Shown here piece by piece: positions 27,619 through 36,634 of a stretch of 64,000 bases of DNA. The position numbers and the translations under genes are program-made. Source of the DNA: Dickeya zeae NCPPB 2538 (lineage in GTDB: Bacteria > Pseudomonadota > Gammaproteobacteria > Enterobacterales > Enterobacteriaceae); NCBI RefSeq assembly GCF_000406165.1, contig NZ_CM001977.1:3051064-3115063 (forward strand). The letters are read 5' to 3'. The first letter of the stretch is position 1; each line of letters opens with the position of its first letter. The notes under the pieces are model-generated. The model had not been told where the DNA came from. It did not search any database and saw only the letters and a list, made by a program, of their open reading frames with translations.

Positions 27619-30069
27619 TTACTGTCTGGGTAACGGCAACGCTTCTGTTTGCAGCGAGGAAATATCCACGTTGCTTTCCAGTACCATTTTTTGCGGCACG
27701 GCCAGTGGAATATTTTCGGCTCTCAGGCGTTTGATGATGTCGAACAACAGGTCACTCTTGGCTGACGATACCATGCGTGGACTACCGACATACCCGGTGA
27801 CACTGAGCACCATACCGTTTGGCGTCAACTGGCTGAACATGACAGACGGTGCCGGGGTGTCCAGAATTTTTTCATGTTCGTGGTAGGCATCCAACAGAAT
27901 GCCCCTGACCATTTCCGGATCAATATCCAGCGGGAAAGTGAGCGCCAGCGTGGCGACACCGTGTGGATTCCCCATCGTAATATTGCGGACATTCTGCGAA
28001 ATGAACTGGGAGTTAGGCACAATCACGGTGGAACGATCTCCCAACTGAATTTCCGTCGCACGCACATTAATACGCCGAATATCCCCTTCAACACCACTGA
28101 TGTTGACCAAATCCCCCACTTTGACCGGCCGCTCTGTCAGCAGGATCAACCCGGAAATAAAGTTCTTCACAATTTCCTGCAAACCGAACCCGATACCGAC
28201 GGACAACGCACTGACAATCCAGGCCAGCTTGCTCCATTCGATGCCAAGCGTCGCCAGTGTCAGCAAAATAATCAGGATGTAACCGATATTGGAATACAAC
28301 GTCACCAGTGAGGCCTTGATACCGGCTTCCAGCATCGTTTTCGGGAAAAAATCATGCTCCAGCCAACGGCGAGACACCCGCAGGCTATAAATACCGATCA
28401 CCAGCAGGATAATGGCATTGACCAAGTGGGCAGGTACGATGCTGATAGACTCCAGGCCTTTGCCGCCCCAGATTTCAACGACTTTCTGCACCAGTTCAAC
28501 CGGAGTCGTGGAGCCAAAGGTGCCATTCATCAATGCCACAATCGCCATCAAAATCAGCATGACTTTCAACGCGGCGGACAAAATAGTCGCCGCCTGATCC
28601 AGATGACGATCATCCAGATTCAGTGTTCGCTTAATCTGTCGGCCACAGGCGAATGCGGGTGAAAACACGCTCTCGCACACATCTTCCACAAAGGTCGTCA
28701 TCAGATACAACAGCGATAACACCATGCCAACCCAGACCAGCTCATACGTCAGGAACCGAGCCAGCGAGATATAGCCAATCAACAGCGACACCAACACCGC
28801 CAGCGTCGTCAATAACACAGCCAGATGAATCAAACCTGCCAGCGTAGAGCGAGCCTCTGGCGTTTCACCGGCCTCAACCATACGTCGCCGAATCTGATCG
28901 CTACGTAAGGCAATGGCTCCAAACGCCAGCGCCAGAAACAGTGACGACAGGCCATTGCCTACGACCGTCACTCCCACAGAAATACCGCTAACGGTGTTAA
29001 TCTGCTCAATCACACCAAAAATAACGATAAAGCTGGTGGCAATAATAGAGAATGGCTCCATCGCCTTCGCCACCGGGTTAGCCATCGCCGGTAATCGCCA
29101 CGATGGGCGTTTATTGGAAAGAAAAGCCCGTCCGAGCGCGGAAATCATCGAGCAGAACACAACCAGCCGCACCAATCCTTCCAGGAATCCTTCAGCACGA
29201 TCGGTCACATCGCCATGACGGGTGAACACATAATCCACCAACAGAATGGCCAGCCCCATCGTCAGCACCGTGGAAAACACCACTGCGATAGCCAGGAAAC
29301 TGCGTCTCAGGCGACCTTCCGGTAAAAGATGAATCCCCGCGCGTGCCAGATATTTCTCCAGCAGCTTTCGGCCGACCGTACCCAGCGCTATCGCCAGAAA
29401 CAGGAAAAACGCCGAACCATAACGCCATTCTGGCTGCCAGGCGGCGCTAAATGCTTCACCCAGGTCATCTCTCAAGTCGGATAAACGCTCCACGTCTTCT
29501 TGCAACGGCTTGACAATAGGTGACCAAAATCGGCTGCCCAGAATACTACCGGAATTGAGCGCCAACTGACTTTTCAGCACATTGCGGCGCAATGCCAGAA
29601 TCTGCGTCGACAGGTTCTCAGCACCGGTTTTTATCGACTGAACCTGATTGGCCTGTGTATCCAGCTTTTGTTTTTGTTGATTAAGCGAAGCGCGTTTACG
29701 CGTCACCTCCGCCGTTTCACTCACCGCGGCCTGCGGCGCAGGCGCTGGCCCTAGTACGTCCAGTTGGGCCTGTAGCTGCGCACGCATCGGTGCAATGACA
29801 CCCGCGAGCTTATCCGCACTTGCCACCAATTCCAGCGTGGTATCGTTGAGCGCGTTGAGCTTAGCGTCAGTGGTCGTGCCGGAGACCTGTTGTTTGATAC
29901 CATCGAGCTGTTTTTGCAACTTCACCAGTTCGGTATCCACATTCACTTTTTCTACGGCATCCCCCTGCCCATCTGATACCGGGTCTGTCGCCGCCATACT
30001 CACTGAACTGAAGGCAAACAACGCCATCAGCAGCATCATTCCGTAAACCTCGAATAACCTTTTACGCAT
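27619..30069 (-). CDS. Large MscS-type mechanosensitive channel with N-terminal DUF3772 region
   Basis: Inner-membrane channel of 816 residues. A signal peptide (to SVSMAA, about residue 26) leads into a periplasmic coiled-coil domain (about 30-230, DUF3772 type, rich in Gln/Leu heptads), then about ten membrane spans and a C-terminal MscS domain (SALSVGIGFGLQEIVKNFISGLILL, VGDLVNISGVEGDIRRINVRATEI, STVIVPNSQFIS). The start at 30069 is chosen because the preceding 39 in-frame residues lack family character and the signal peptide begins there. It should protect against osmotic downshock. Distinct from MscK and YbiO by its periplasmic region. Confidence 0.85.
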   Translation of the reverse strand: MRKRLFEVYGMMLLMALFAFSSVSMAATDPVSDGQGDAVEKVNVDTELVKLQKQLDGIKQQVSGTTTDAKLNALNDTTLELVASADKLAGVIAPMRAQLQAQLDVLGPAPAPQAAVSETAEVTRKRASLNQQKQKLDTQANQVQSIKTGAENLSTQILALRRNVLKSQLALNSGSILGSRFWSPIVKPLQEDVERLSDLRDDLGEAFSAAWQPEWRYGSAFFLFLAIALGTVGRKLLEKYLARAGIHLLPEGRLRRSFLAIAVVFSTVLTMGLAILLVDYVFTRHGDVTDRAEGFLEGLVRLVVFCSMISALGRAFLSNKRPSWRLPAMANPVAKAMEPFSIIATSFIVIFGVIEQINTVSGISVGVTVVGNGLSSLFLALAFGAIALRSDQIRRRMVEAGETPEARSTLAGLIHLAVLLTTLAVLVSLLIGYISLARFLTYELVWVGMVLSLLYLMTTFVEDVCESVFSPAFACGRQIKRTLNLDDRHLDQAATILSAALKVMLILMAIVALMNGTFGSTTPVELVQKVVEIWGGKGLESISIVPAHLVNAIILLVIGIYSLRVSRRWLEHDFFPKTMLEAGIKASLVTLYSNIGYILIILLTLATLGIEWSKLAWIVSALSVGIGFGLQEIVKNFISGLILLTERPVKVGDLVNISGVEGDIRRINVRATEIQLGDRSTVIVPNSQFISQNVRNITMGNPHGVATLALTFPLDIDPEMVRGILLDAYHEHEKILDTPAPSVMFSQLTPNGMVLSVTGYVGSPRMVSSAKSDLLFDIIKRLRAENIPLAVPQKMVLESNVDISSLQTEALPLPRQ

Positions 30070-30397
30070 ACACTCAATGTACCCTTGATACTGTCGACAG
30101 CCGGTACAGCACACCTGATACCAGTTGCCTATAAAATAAAAACCCACGTCACTCTGCAGGCAGGTGGCTACTAACTTACTCAGCAATGAAGGTAAAACTC
30201 AAACAGATATCGCCGAAACTGCTCAACGTGCGAGACCGCTTCCGATATGCTGACGTGATTTGCAACAATAACAAGGGATAATACAACAGTTGTTCAGGGA
30301 TTCGCCGACCGACCCGAATCGCACGCCAATTCATTGACTCATCAGTGATGCCCGGTATAATCCAGCCCACATCGCCAAGCGACTGTATCCCATCAAG
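30070..30397. other. Gene-free stretch before the tRNA
   Basis: No supportable ORF. It must hold the promoters of the channel gene (minus) and of the tRNA (plus). No distinct motif was recognised. Confidence 0.35.
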
Positions 30398-30474
30398 GCG
30401 CCCTTAGCTCAGTTGGATAGAGCAACGGCCTTCTAAGCCGTAGGTCACAGGTTCGAATCCTGTAGGGCGTACCA
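30398..30474 (+). tRNA. argU: tRNA-Arg (UCU anticodon)
   Basis: A 77-base cloverleaf with encoded CCA. The acceptor stem GCGCCCT pairs with AGGGCGT (G-U at the first pair); the D-arm has AGCTCAGTTGGATAGAGC. The anticodon stem ACGGC/GCCGT holds the loop CTTCTAA, giving anticodon TCT; the T-stem is ACAGG/CCTGT around TTCGAAT. It closely resembles E. coli argU, which reads AGA/AGG and is a common integration site for islands. Confidence 0.97.
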
Positions 30475-30769
30475 TACAAACCCATCAGTTACATCAACTG
30501 TAGTGATCAAGTAAAACTGTCCACGGTTTTATCGTTTTCCCAGTACAACTCTTCAGCTTCGCTTCGGTGACAGCGAACCGCCAAAAGTTGGGCAGGCAAG
30601 CGCCATCGTGGATGGTGTCATCTGAAGTGGATGCTGCCCTCTGAATTTTTAGCGGGATCGGTCGGCTGCCAGAGCGTGCAGCCGGGCTAAAATCGGTGGT
30701 GACTGAAGAACATCGGCGGGCGAATATTCACTCCACGCCCTGCTCTTCCTTCGTTTTCAGCTCTCCCCT
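30475..30769. other. Gene-free stretch after the tRNA, possible mobile-element remnant
   Basis: No ORF of note. The text around 30505-30620 (CTGTCCACGGTTTTATCG, then GGTGACAGCGAACCGCC) looks to me like the end of an insertion sequence, but terminal repeats and a transposase frame are not visible. Placed between a tRNA and a catabolic block, it fits a decayed integration junction. Confidence 0.25.
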
Positions 30770-31612
30770 CTATTCTTTTTCCGCAAAACGCATCGCCAGC
30801 CATTGTGCCTGCTGCTGCATCACTAGCACCTGGCTGTCCTGCTCGCGCCACTGAATATCTCCCTGACTAAGGCAGCGCCTGAGCTGCTCCAGTGAGGCCA
30901 CCTGAAAACAGAGTGCCACCATTTTCGCGGGTGCCTGCGCAGCGACAGGTGGCAGCGCGAACTCCAGGCTTGCCTGCTGATGCGTGATAATACGCAGACA
31001 GCAGGTTCCTGAATCAAGCACATAGCCGCCGTTGTCCTCCGCGCGAGCCTCTGTACTGAATAACTGACGATACAGCGCCAGTGTCTGTTCAGGCTGAGGC
31101 GAGGCAATAACGAACGCGGACAGCGCCTGCACGCCATTCGGATGTACTTGCCAGGCGGGCTGCCAGACGGCTTGCGGCGTCTGGTGTTCGCAGAAAAAAC
31201 TGAATCCGTACTCCACGGCACTGGCGCGGATCCGCGAGATACAGAACCGCGCCTCAGTCTGACTGCCGTCTGGCAGTATCACCGGGCGAAAGAAGCGGGT
31301 CGGCGGTTCGCCATCGAGTTGACATTGCTGGAGGTGCTGCCATACCGCATGCGCATCCCGGGTTTTCCAGACCAGCCCGGCAAGGCCTGGAGCAACGCTC
31401 CATAAACCTCGCGAGTCTGTCTGCCTGGCGGGCTCATAGCCTAAAAGCTCCAGATAGTTATCGGCAAATATGGCCAGATGGTTGCTGGAGCCCATCGAAT
31501 GATGTCCCCGCGTACTGAGCTGAAATCCCATCCGCTGAAACAGGCATTGCGCCTGATCCAGCTCTTCATCGACATTAATCACCGCGTGATCGATAACCGG
31601 GGTAATCGGCAT
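30770..31612 (-). CDS. VOC superfamily protein with glyoxalase-like N-terminal domain
   Basis: Cytoplasmic protein of 280 residues in the vicinal-oxygen-chelate fold. Residues 1-175 resemble the Glyoxalase-3 type domain (IDHAVINVDEELDQA, MGFQLSTRGHHSMGSSNHLAIFADNYLELLGYE). His9, His37 and Glu54 are plausible metal ligands. Residues 180-280 form a second VOC-like module (ALSAFVIASPQPEQTLALYRQLF). It follows livF by 33 bases on the same strand, so it may be the last gene of the liv-type operon. The reaction is unknown; a role in handling the imported compound is inferred from context only. Confidence 0.7.
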   Translation of the reverse strand: MPITPVIDHAVINVDEELDQAQCLFQRMGFQLSTRGHHSMGSSNHLAIFADNYLELLGYEPARQTDSRGLWSVAPGLAGLVWKTRDAHAVWQHLQQCQLDGEPPTRFFRPVILPDGSQTEARFCISRIRASAVEYGFSFFCEHQTPQAVWQPAWQVHPNGVQALSAFVIASPQPEQTLALYRQLFSTEARAEDNGGYVLDSGTCCLRIITHQQASLEFALPPVAAQAPAKMVALCFQVASLEQLRRCLSQGDIQWREQDSQVLVMQQQAQWLAMRFAEKE

Positions 31613-31645
31613 GGTGTATTCCTTCTGTTCTTTTTATTGATCCTG

Positions 31646-32365
31646 TCAGGCGGCACGACCGCCAAAATAGAGCTCGCGCATACGAGGGTCGTCCAGCAGA
31701 TCCCGCGCACTGCCCTCCATCGCTACTTTCCCCAGCGCCAGCACATAAGCCCGGTCGGAAATGTGCAGTGCCTCCATGGCGTTCTGCTCGACCATCAAAA
31801 TGGTCACTTTTTCCTTGCGGCGAATGGTTTGTATGGCGCTAAACACTTCCGTCAGCATTTTCGGTGACAGCCCGGCCGACGGTTCATCAAGCAGCAGTAC
31901 CGCCGGTTCAGGCATCAGTGCGCGGGCGAGCGCGAGTATTTGTCGCTCGCCACCGGAAAGCGCGGACGCGGGGGATTGCCACTTTTTATGTAACACCGGG
32001 TAATGTTCCGCCAGTTGCGCCATCCGCTGCTTACGCTGGCCGGGCGCTAAAAACTGTCCCCCGGTTTGCAGGTTTTCTGCCACGGTCAGGGTGTTGAAGA
32101 CATTGTCCAGTTGCGGGACAAACCCGAGTGCGCATTCACGGATTTTCCGGTGCACAGGAATGTTGGCCGTGTCCTGTCCATTGATTTCAACCCGTCCTTC
32201 GCGCGGGGAGACAAAACCGGCAATCGATTTCAACAAGGTGGATTTGCCACAGCCATTTGGCCCCAGCAGCGTCACAATTTCCGCCTGTTTAACATGCAAT
32301 GAAATACCATGCAGAATATCAATCCCCGGGGTATAACCGGCAACCACGTTTTCGAGGGTAATCAT
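31646..32365 (-). CDS. Branched-chain-type ABC importer, ATPase (LivF-like)
   Basis: ABC ATPase of 239 residues. The start at 32365 has GGAGG ahead and overlaps livG by four bases; the longer frame from 32494 has no family character. It shows Walker A GPNGCGKST, signature LSGGERQILALARAL and Walker B AVLLLDEPSAGLSP. LivF-like proteins pair with LivG in HAAT-family importers. The substrate is not fixed by sequence. Confidence 0.88.
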   Translation of the reverse strand: MITLENVVAGYTPGIDILHGISLHVKQAEIVTLLGPNGCGKSTLLKSIAGFVSPREGRVEINGQDTANIPVHRKIRECALGFVPQLDNVFNTLTVAENLQTGGQFLAPGQRKQRMAQLAEHYPVLHKKWQSPASALSGGERQILALARALMPEPAVLLLDEPSAGLSPKMLTEVFSAIQTIRRKEKVTILMVEQNAMEALHISDRAYVLALGKVAMEGSARDLLDDPRMRELYFGGRAA

Positions 32366-33141
32366 ACCGCCTCCTGCAATGTTGCGGTGCTGTGCCCGAG
32401 GTAGGCCTCCAGCACCTGCTGGTTCTGCGCCAGTTCGCTCGGGTGGCAACTGGCGACAATCTGCCCGCGATCCAACACAATGCAGCGCTGACACAAGGTG
32501 TTAATAAAGTGCATGTCGTGCTCGATAACCAAAAGCGAAATGCCCTGACGACTCAGGTTGACCAGCGTTTCCACCAGTTCCTGGCGTAATTTCGGGTGCA
32601 CGCCCGCCATAGGCTCATCCAGCATCAGTAGCGTCGGTTTGCCCATCAACGCGCAGGCAATGCCCAGTAATTTCTTCTGTCCGCCGGAAAGCGCCGCAGC
32701 AGGCAGGTCTTTCACTTTGGTTAACAACAAGGTGTCGAGTAATTCGCTGGCGCGGACTCGGTCTTCCTGTTCGACTTTACGCCCGGAAGCCAGCCCCAGC
32801 AGACCGTTGAATAACCCGTGCTGACGAGTACCCGCCGCCATCACGACTTCCATCACGCTCATTTTTTCCGGCATGACGGGAAGCTGGAAGGTGCGCGCAA
32901 TGCCTGCCTGGATAATCCGGTGACTGGGCTGGCAAGCAATAGCGCGGCCATCAAATGTGATGCTACCGCCATCCGGTCGGGTAAAACCGGAAATGGTGTT
33001 GAGCAGCGTGCTTTTACCGGAACCATTCGGCCCCAGCAGGCCAAGAATTTCGCCCTTTTCCAGCGTAAATGATACGGATGTCAGTACCTGGTTGCCGCCA
33101 AAGGCTTTGCTGACATCAGCCACTTCAAGCAAACGGCTCAT
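32362..33141 (-). CDS. Branched-chain-type ABC importer, ATPase (LivG-like)
   Basis: ABC ATPase of 259 residues with Walker A GPNGSGKST, signature LSGGQKKLLGIACAL, Walker B TLLMLDEPMAGVHP and the LivG-type C-terminal tail (LAQNQQVLEAYLGH). It overlaps livM and livF by four bases each. Forms the ATPase pair with the LivF-like protein. Confidence 0.88.
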   Translation of the reverse strand: MSRLLEVADVSKAFGGNQVLTSVSFTLEKGEILGLLGPNGSGKSTLLNTISGFTRPDGGSITFDGRAIACQPSHRIIQAGIARTFQLPVMPEKMSVMEVVMAAGTRQHGLFNGLLGLASGRKVEQEDRVRASELLDTLLLTKVKDLPAAALSGGQKKLLGIACALMGKPTLLMLDEPMAGVHPKLRQELVETLVNLSRQGISLLVIEHDMHFINTLCQRCIVLDRGQIVASCHPSELAQNQQVLEAYLGHSTATLQEAV

Positions 33142-34025
33142 GATAACGTCCTTAATTTTTCAGGTAACAGGCCGCCCGGCCGGGTGAGCAGGCACAGCAA
33201 TAAAGCCAGACCGACCAACCCCAGACGCAAAGCGCCAGTCAGGTCTGAGCTGATATGGAAATAATCTTTTGCGAAGGGGATAAAGTTATACAGCCCTTCT
33301 ACCAACAACACGCCCAGCAGCACGCCGCGCACATTGCCAATGCCGCCTATCATCACCATGCTCCAGATAAGAAAGGTTTCCGAAGAGAGCAAATAATCCG
33401 GGCTGACATAGTCGGTGTACCAGGCCAGTAACATACCGGCCAGACAGCACATCACCGCGCTACTCATTAACGCCCGGCATTTCAGCCATAGCAGCGCATA
33501 GCCCATACAGATAGCCAATTGAGGTTGCTCGCGCATCAGGCGTAGCGCCCGGCCAAACCGGCTGGTGCCGATCCGCAGGCTGGCAAGCGTAGCGATGATG
33601 ACGCAAAGCAGGATAATGACCGCAAAGATGCGCGTATCGGCGACGGTATCGCCGGTTGACCAGGGTGCGGACAACCCGCCAATCCCCTGCGCGCCACCCG
33701 TCAGACGGTCCTCATTGACGACCGCAATACGGATGATTTCAGCCAGCGCCAGCGTGGCGATACCCCAGTAATCTGCTGTGAGCTGGCGGCCCAACAACGT
33801 CATCAACGCGCTGATAACAAGGGCACACAGTAATCCAGCCGGGATCACCAGCCACAGCGGCAACCCAAAATGGCTTCCCAGACCGATGGCATAAGCGCCG
33901 GTTCCGACAAACACGATATGACCGAAATTCAGCAAACCGGCGTAACCAGCCTGTAAATTCAAGGCTAGCGCGACGATGGCGTAGATCCCGCCAAGGCAAA
34001 GGATATGCAGTAAAAACTCAGACAC
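33138..34025 (-). CDS. Branched-chain-type ABC importer, permease (LivM-like)
   Basis: Membrane permease of 295 residues with about nine spans. It has the family motifs LNLQAGYAGLLNFGHIVFVGTGAYA and the cytoplasmic EAA-like loop GRALRLMREQPQLAICMGY. The start is GTG at 34025 with GGGAGGT ahead, overlapping the end of livH by eight bases; the longer frame from 34052 lies inside livH. It pairs with LivH. Confidence 0.85.
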   Translation of the reverse strand: MSEFLLHILCLGGIYAIVALALNLQAGYAGLLNFGHIVFVGTGAYAIGLGSHFGLPLWLVIPAGLLCALVISALMTLLGRQLTADYWGIATLALAEIIRIAVVNEDRLTGGAQGIGGLSAPWSTGDTVADTRIFAVIILLCVIIATLASLRIGTSRFGRALRLMREQPQLAICMGYALLWLKCRALMSSAVMCCLAGMLLAWYTDYVSPDYLLSSETFLIWSMVMIGGIGNVRGVLLGVLLVEGLYNFIPFAKDYFHISSDLTGALRLGLVGLALLLCLLTRPGGLLPEKLRTLS

Positions 34026-34911
34026 GGCGGACCTCCCGGTTAAACAGGCCATAAGGACGCAGCAACAGCGCCAGCAGCAAAATCACAAATGATGAGGCAT
34101 TCACCCAGGTGACCGGGATAAACAATAAGTCACCGCCGAACAGCCAGCTCCAGTCGATGTTGGTAACGAGGGTTTCGGTTGCCGCGATAAGAAGTGCGCC
34201 AAAAATAGCGCCCATTGGGTTTCCCAGCCCGCCGAGAATGGCGGCAGCGAGTACCGGCAACATCAGATCATTGCCCTGATTAACCCATGCGCTGGCGTTC
34301 ATCGCCAGCATGCTGCCGCCCACAGCGGCCAGCATGCCGGCCACCAGATTGACGTTGTGGATAATGGCACTGGCATTCAACCCAGAGGCTGCCGCCAGAT
34401 CCCGGTTACTGGCCAGCGCACGGATAGCGCGACCTTGCGGCGTGCGAAAAAGCAGCAGACTGAACATCACCACCAACGAAATCGTGACGCCAAGACTCCA
34501 GAGTTCGTCGGTCGAGATACGTGTGTCCCCCACCAGCAAGAGTTCGCCCACTGGCAGTGAATAATTCACCGGGGCCGATCCTTCAACCCCGAGAACCAGT
34601 GCAATCAGCACCATCGATACCGCCAACGAGCCAATCATGGCGTTAGCGGTGCCGCGTTTTAGCAGCGGCTGGTACACCCAGTGATGCAACATCATGGAAA
34701 GCATGCCGCAGACCATTGCCGAAAACACGATTGCCATAGACAACGGCATGCCAAGACGAAGCCCGGCGGCGGTAATAAATGAACCGACCATGGCATATTG
34801 CATATGGGCGATATTGGCGAACCGTACCAGCCCGTACACCAGGCTTAATCCCAGCGCGACCAGCGACAAATCCGCCGTGCGAATCAATGTATCAATCAAA
34901 AACTGCAGCAT
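34018..34911 (-). CDS. Branched-chain-type ABC importer, permease (LivH-like)
   Basis: Membrane permease of 297 residues, with MLQFLIDTLIRTADLSLVALG at the N-terminus, the family loop GRAIRALASNRDLAAASGLN and LAAAILGGLGNPMGAIFGALL. It is the first membrane gene after the binding protein, 48 bases downstream. Confidence 0.87.
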   Translation of the reverse strand: MLQFLIDTLIRTADLSLVALGLSLVYGLVRFANIAHMQYAMVGSFITAAGLRLGMPLSMAIVFSAMVCGMLSMMLHHWVYQPLLKRGTANAMIGSLAVSMVLIALVLGVEGSAPVNYSLPVGELLLVGDTRISTDELWSLGVTISLVVMFSLLLFRTPQGRAIRALASNRDLAAASGLNASAIIHNVNLVAGMLAAVGGSMLAMNASAWVNQGNDLMLPVLAAAILGGLGNPMGAIFGALLIAATETLVTNIDWSWLFGGDLLFIPVTWVNASSFVILLLALLLRPYGLFNREVRRV

Positions 34912-34959
34912 GGTGTTTCCCCGATGATGTAGCGTGAACTGGCAAGATAAAGCGGATCG

Positions 34960-36087
34960 TTACCGGGGAACCGGTACGCCATTAAACGCGTTCACTTTCA
35001 GGTATGGCTGGGACTGACGCTGGTTGTCGGCATCCAGATTTAATGTGCCGGTAATACCCGTAAAGCCAGGCGCAACGGTTTTCATTGCCGCGATCATCGC
35101 TGCCGGATCGGCACTGTGTGCTTTATCAATCGCTGCCGCCGCCAGCATCACGCTATCCCAGGCATAGCTGCCGTACACGGAGCGAGGCTTCTCATGGAAT
35201 TTTTTCTGGTACAGCTCAGCATAATTTGCGCCGTTGCCGCTCGCCGCTTGCTGGTCAATACCCGCGACTTCCATACCCACCTGTCCGTTGGTGTACTGCG
35301 CCGGAGAACCTTCAATGGCCATAGTTAAATACATGCCATACCAGGGCGTTTTATTCAGCCCCAGTTCCCAGGCCTCACGGTTGAGCACAATGGCATCCTG
35401 TCCGTAACTGGTATAGACATAGGCTTGTGGATGAGCGCGGGAGATTTGTTCCAACTCGCGGCGATAAGAAGGCTGACCGCTGGTATAGAGCACTTTGGCG
35501 ACCACCTTACCACCCGCTTTTTCAAACGCTTTGGTGAACTGCTCCGCCATCCCCTGCCCGTACGCCCCATCCGGTGCGATAAAGGCGACGCTGCTGTAAC
35601 CGAGCTGGCGCACATCTTGTGCCGAGAAGCTCGCGGAAAGGGAATCCAGGCCAATAACGCTCCAGGACGTCGCACCGATTTTACGGATATCGGTGCTGGT
35701 GCCGGAAATATTGATGTGCAGCAGATTGTTCTTCACCAGATATTGCCCAACCGGAATGGTGACGCTGGAGGAAAAACTGCCCACCACTAACGGCACATGG
35801 TTAACCTGAGTTAGCTTGCGTACAGCATTCAGGCCGGTTACCGGGCTTTCAGCGGAATCTTCCACGATCACATGTAATGGCTGACCGTTGACGCCGCCCT
35901 GGGCATTGACCTGTTCAACCGCCAGTTCAATACCACGACGCTGATCTTCGCCAATGCTGGCGCTGGTGCCAGTTAGGGGCAAAATCGCACCAATATTCAC
36001 ATCGGCCTGCGCCGTATGCGCCAGACCTAACAACGTCATACCTGCCAGTGTTGACAGCGCCATACCCTGCCCAAAACGATTTTTCAT
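34960..36087 (-). CDS. Branched-chain-type ABC importer, periplasmic binding protein (LivJ/K-like)
   Basis: Periplasmic binding protein of 375 residues. The signal peptide ends at AQA-DVN (residue 28). The mature part begins NIGAILPLTGTSASIGEDQRRGIELAVEQVNAQGGVNG, standard for type I binding proteins of the HAAT family. The start at 36087 has GGAGAACC ahead; the 42 residues further up are spurious. It is the first gene of the operon, facing the GntR regulator gene across 547 bases that carry three similar palindromes. The ligand could be a branched-chain or an amidated amino acid; this is open. Confidence 0.87.
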   Translation of the reverse strand: MKNRFGQGMALSTLAGMTLLGLAHTAQADVNIGAILPLTGTSASIGEDQRRGIELAVEQVNAQGGVNGQPLHVIVEDSAESPVTGLNAVRKLTQVNHVPLVVGSFSSSVTIPVGQYLVKNNLLHINISGTSTDIRKIGATSWSVIGLDSLSASFSAQDVRQLGYSSVAFIAPDGAYGQGMAEQFTKAFEKAGGKVVAKVLYTSGQPSYRRELEQISRAHPQAYVYTSYGQDAIVLNREAWELGLNKTPWYGMYLTMAIEGSPAQYTNGQVGMEVAGIDQQAASGNGANYAELYQKKFHEKPRSVYGSYAWDSVMLAAAAIDKAHSADPAAMIAAMKTVAPGFTGITGTLNLDADNQRQSQPYLKVNAFNGVPVPR

Positions 36088-36200
36088 GTTGGTTCTCCGG
36101 TTTGCTGTTACCGACTTCTGAGGCCGGTGTTTTGTCGCCTGTGCAGACGTGCACAAGCCTGCCTGGTCATGCCAAAAAAGTGCGCACCAAAGTGAATATA

Positions 36201-36216
36201 TAAGTGCATACACTTA
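36201..36216. promoter_or_regulatory. Operator candidate 1 (GntR-type palindrome)
   Basis: TAAGTG-CATA-CACTTA is a perfect palindrome 114 bases before the binding-protein start, where it could overlap its promoter. It shares the AAGTG-N4-CACTT plan with the sites at 36394 and 36513. Confidence 0.55.
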
Positions 36217-36393
36217 TGCATTAAGCAAAGACGATGCCAGAAAGCCAGGCTGTTCCCGACAGCACGTGCTTATTTCAGGCAAGACAAATGCAAATTCCCG
36301 AATAAATACAAGGAAATCTAAAATAATAAAAATCGCACAGTAAAACTTTCACTTTCTTTTTTTATTGTGATTGATAAAAACGTCTGCATACAA

Positions 36394-36407
36394 AAGTGAA
36401 GTCACGT
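36394..36407. promoter_or_regulatory. Operator candidate 2 (GntR-type palindrome)
   Basis: AAGTG-AAGT-CACGT has one mismatch to the perfect plan and lies mid-way between the two divergent genes. Confidence 0.4.
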
Positions 36408-36512
36408 TGATTCATTTTGGTGCAATGCTGCCGTAAAATGGTGCGAAAAAATCACCACAAAAAGAAATAAGATAGAAAACACTTATGAATCAGTGTTTTT
36501 TAAATAAAGCAG

Positions 36513-36526
36513 AAGTGTATTCACTT
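36513..36526. promoter_or_regulatory. Operator candidate 3 (GntR-type palindrome)
   Basis: AAGTG-TATT-CACTT is perfect and lies 109 bases before the GntR gene start, suiting autoregulation. Confidence 0.55.
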
Positions 36527-36634
36527 TTGTGTTGAGTTGTTTTTTTCGCTGTGTTATCTATAAAAACATTACGTGAAATAACCTGTACAGCATTTTTATT
36601 TTCGTGCTGAGCATGCGGTAAATAAGGGGATAAT

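Larger units (their letters stand above)
36088..36634. promoter_or_regulatory. Divergent control region between liv-type operon and GntR gene
   Basis: An A+T-rich region without a gene. It holds three sites with one plan, AAGTG-N4-CAC(T/G)T, listed separately. It must contain the promoters for the importer (minus) and the regulator/amidohydrolase genes (plus). Confidence 0.6.
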
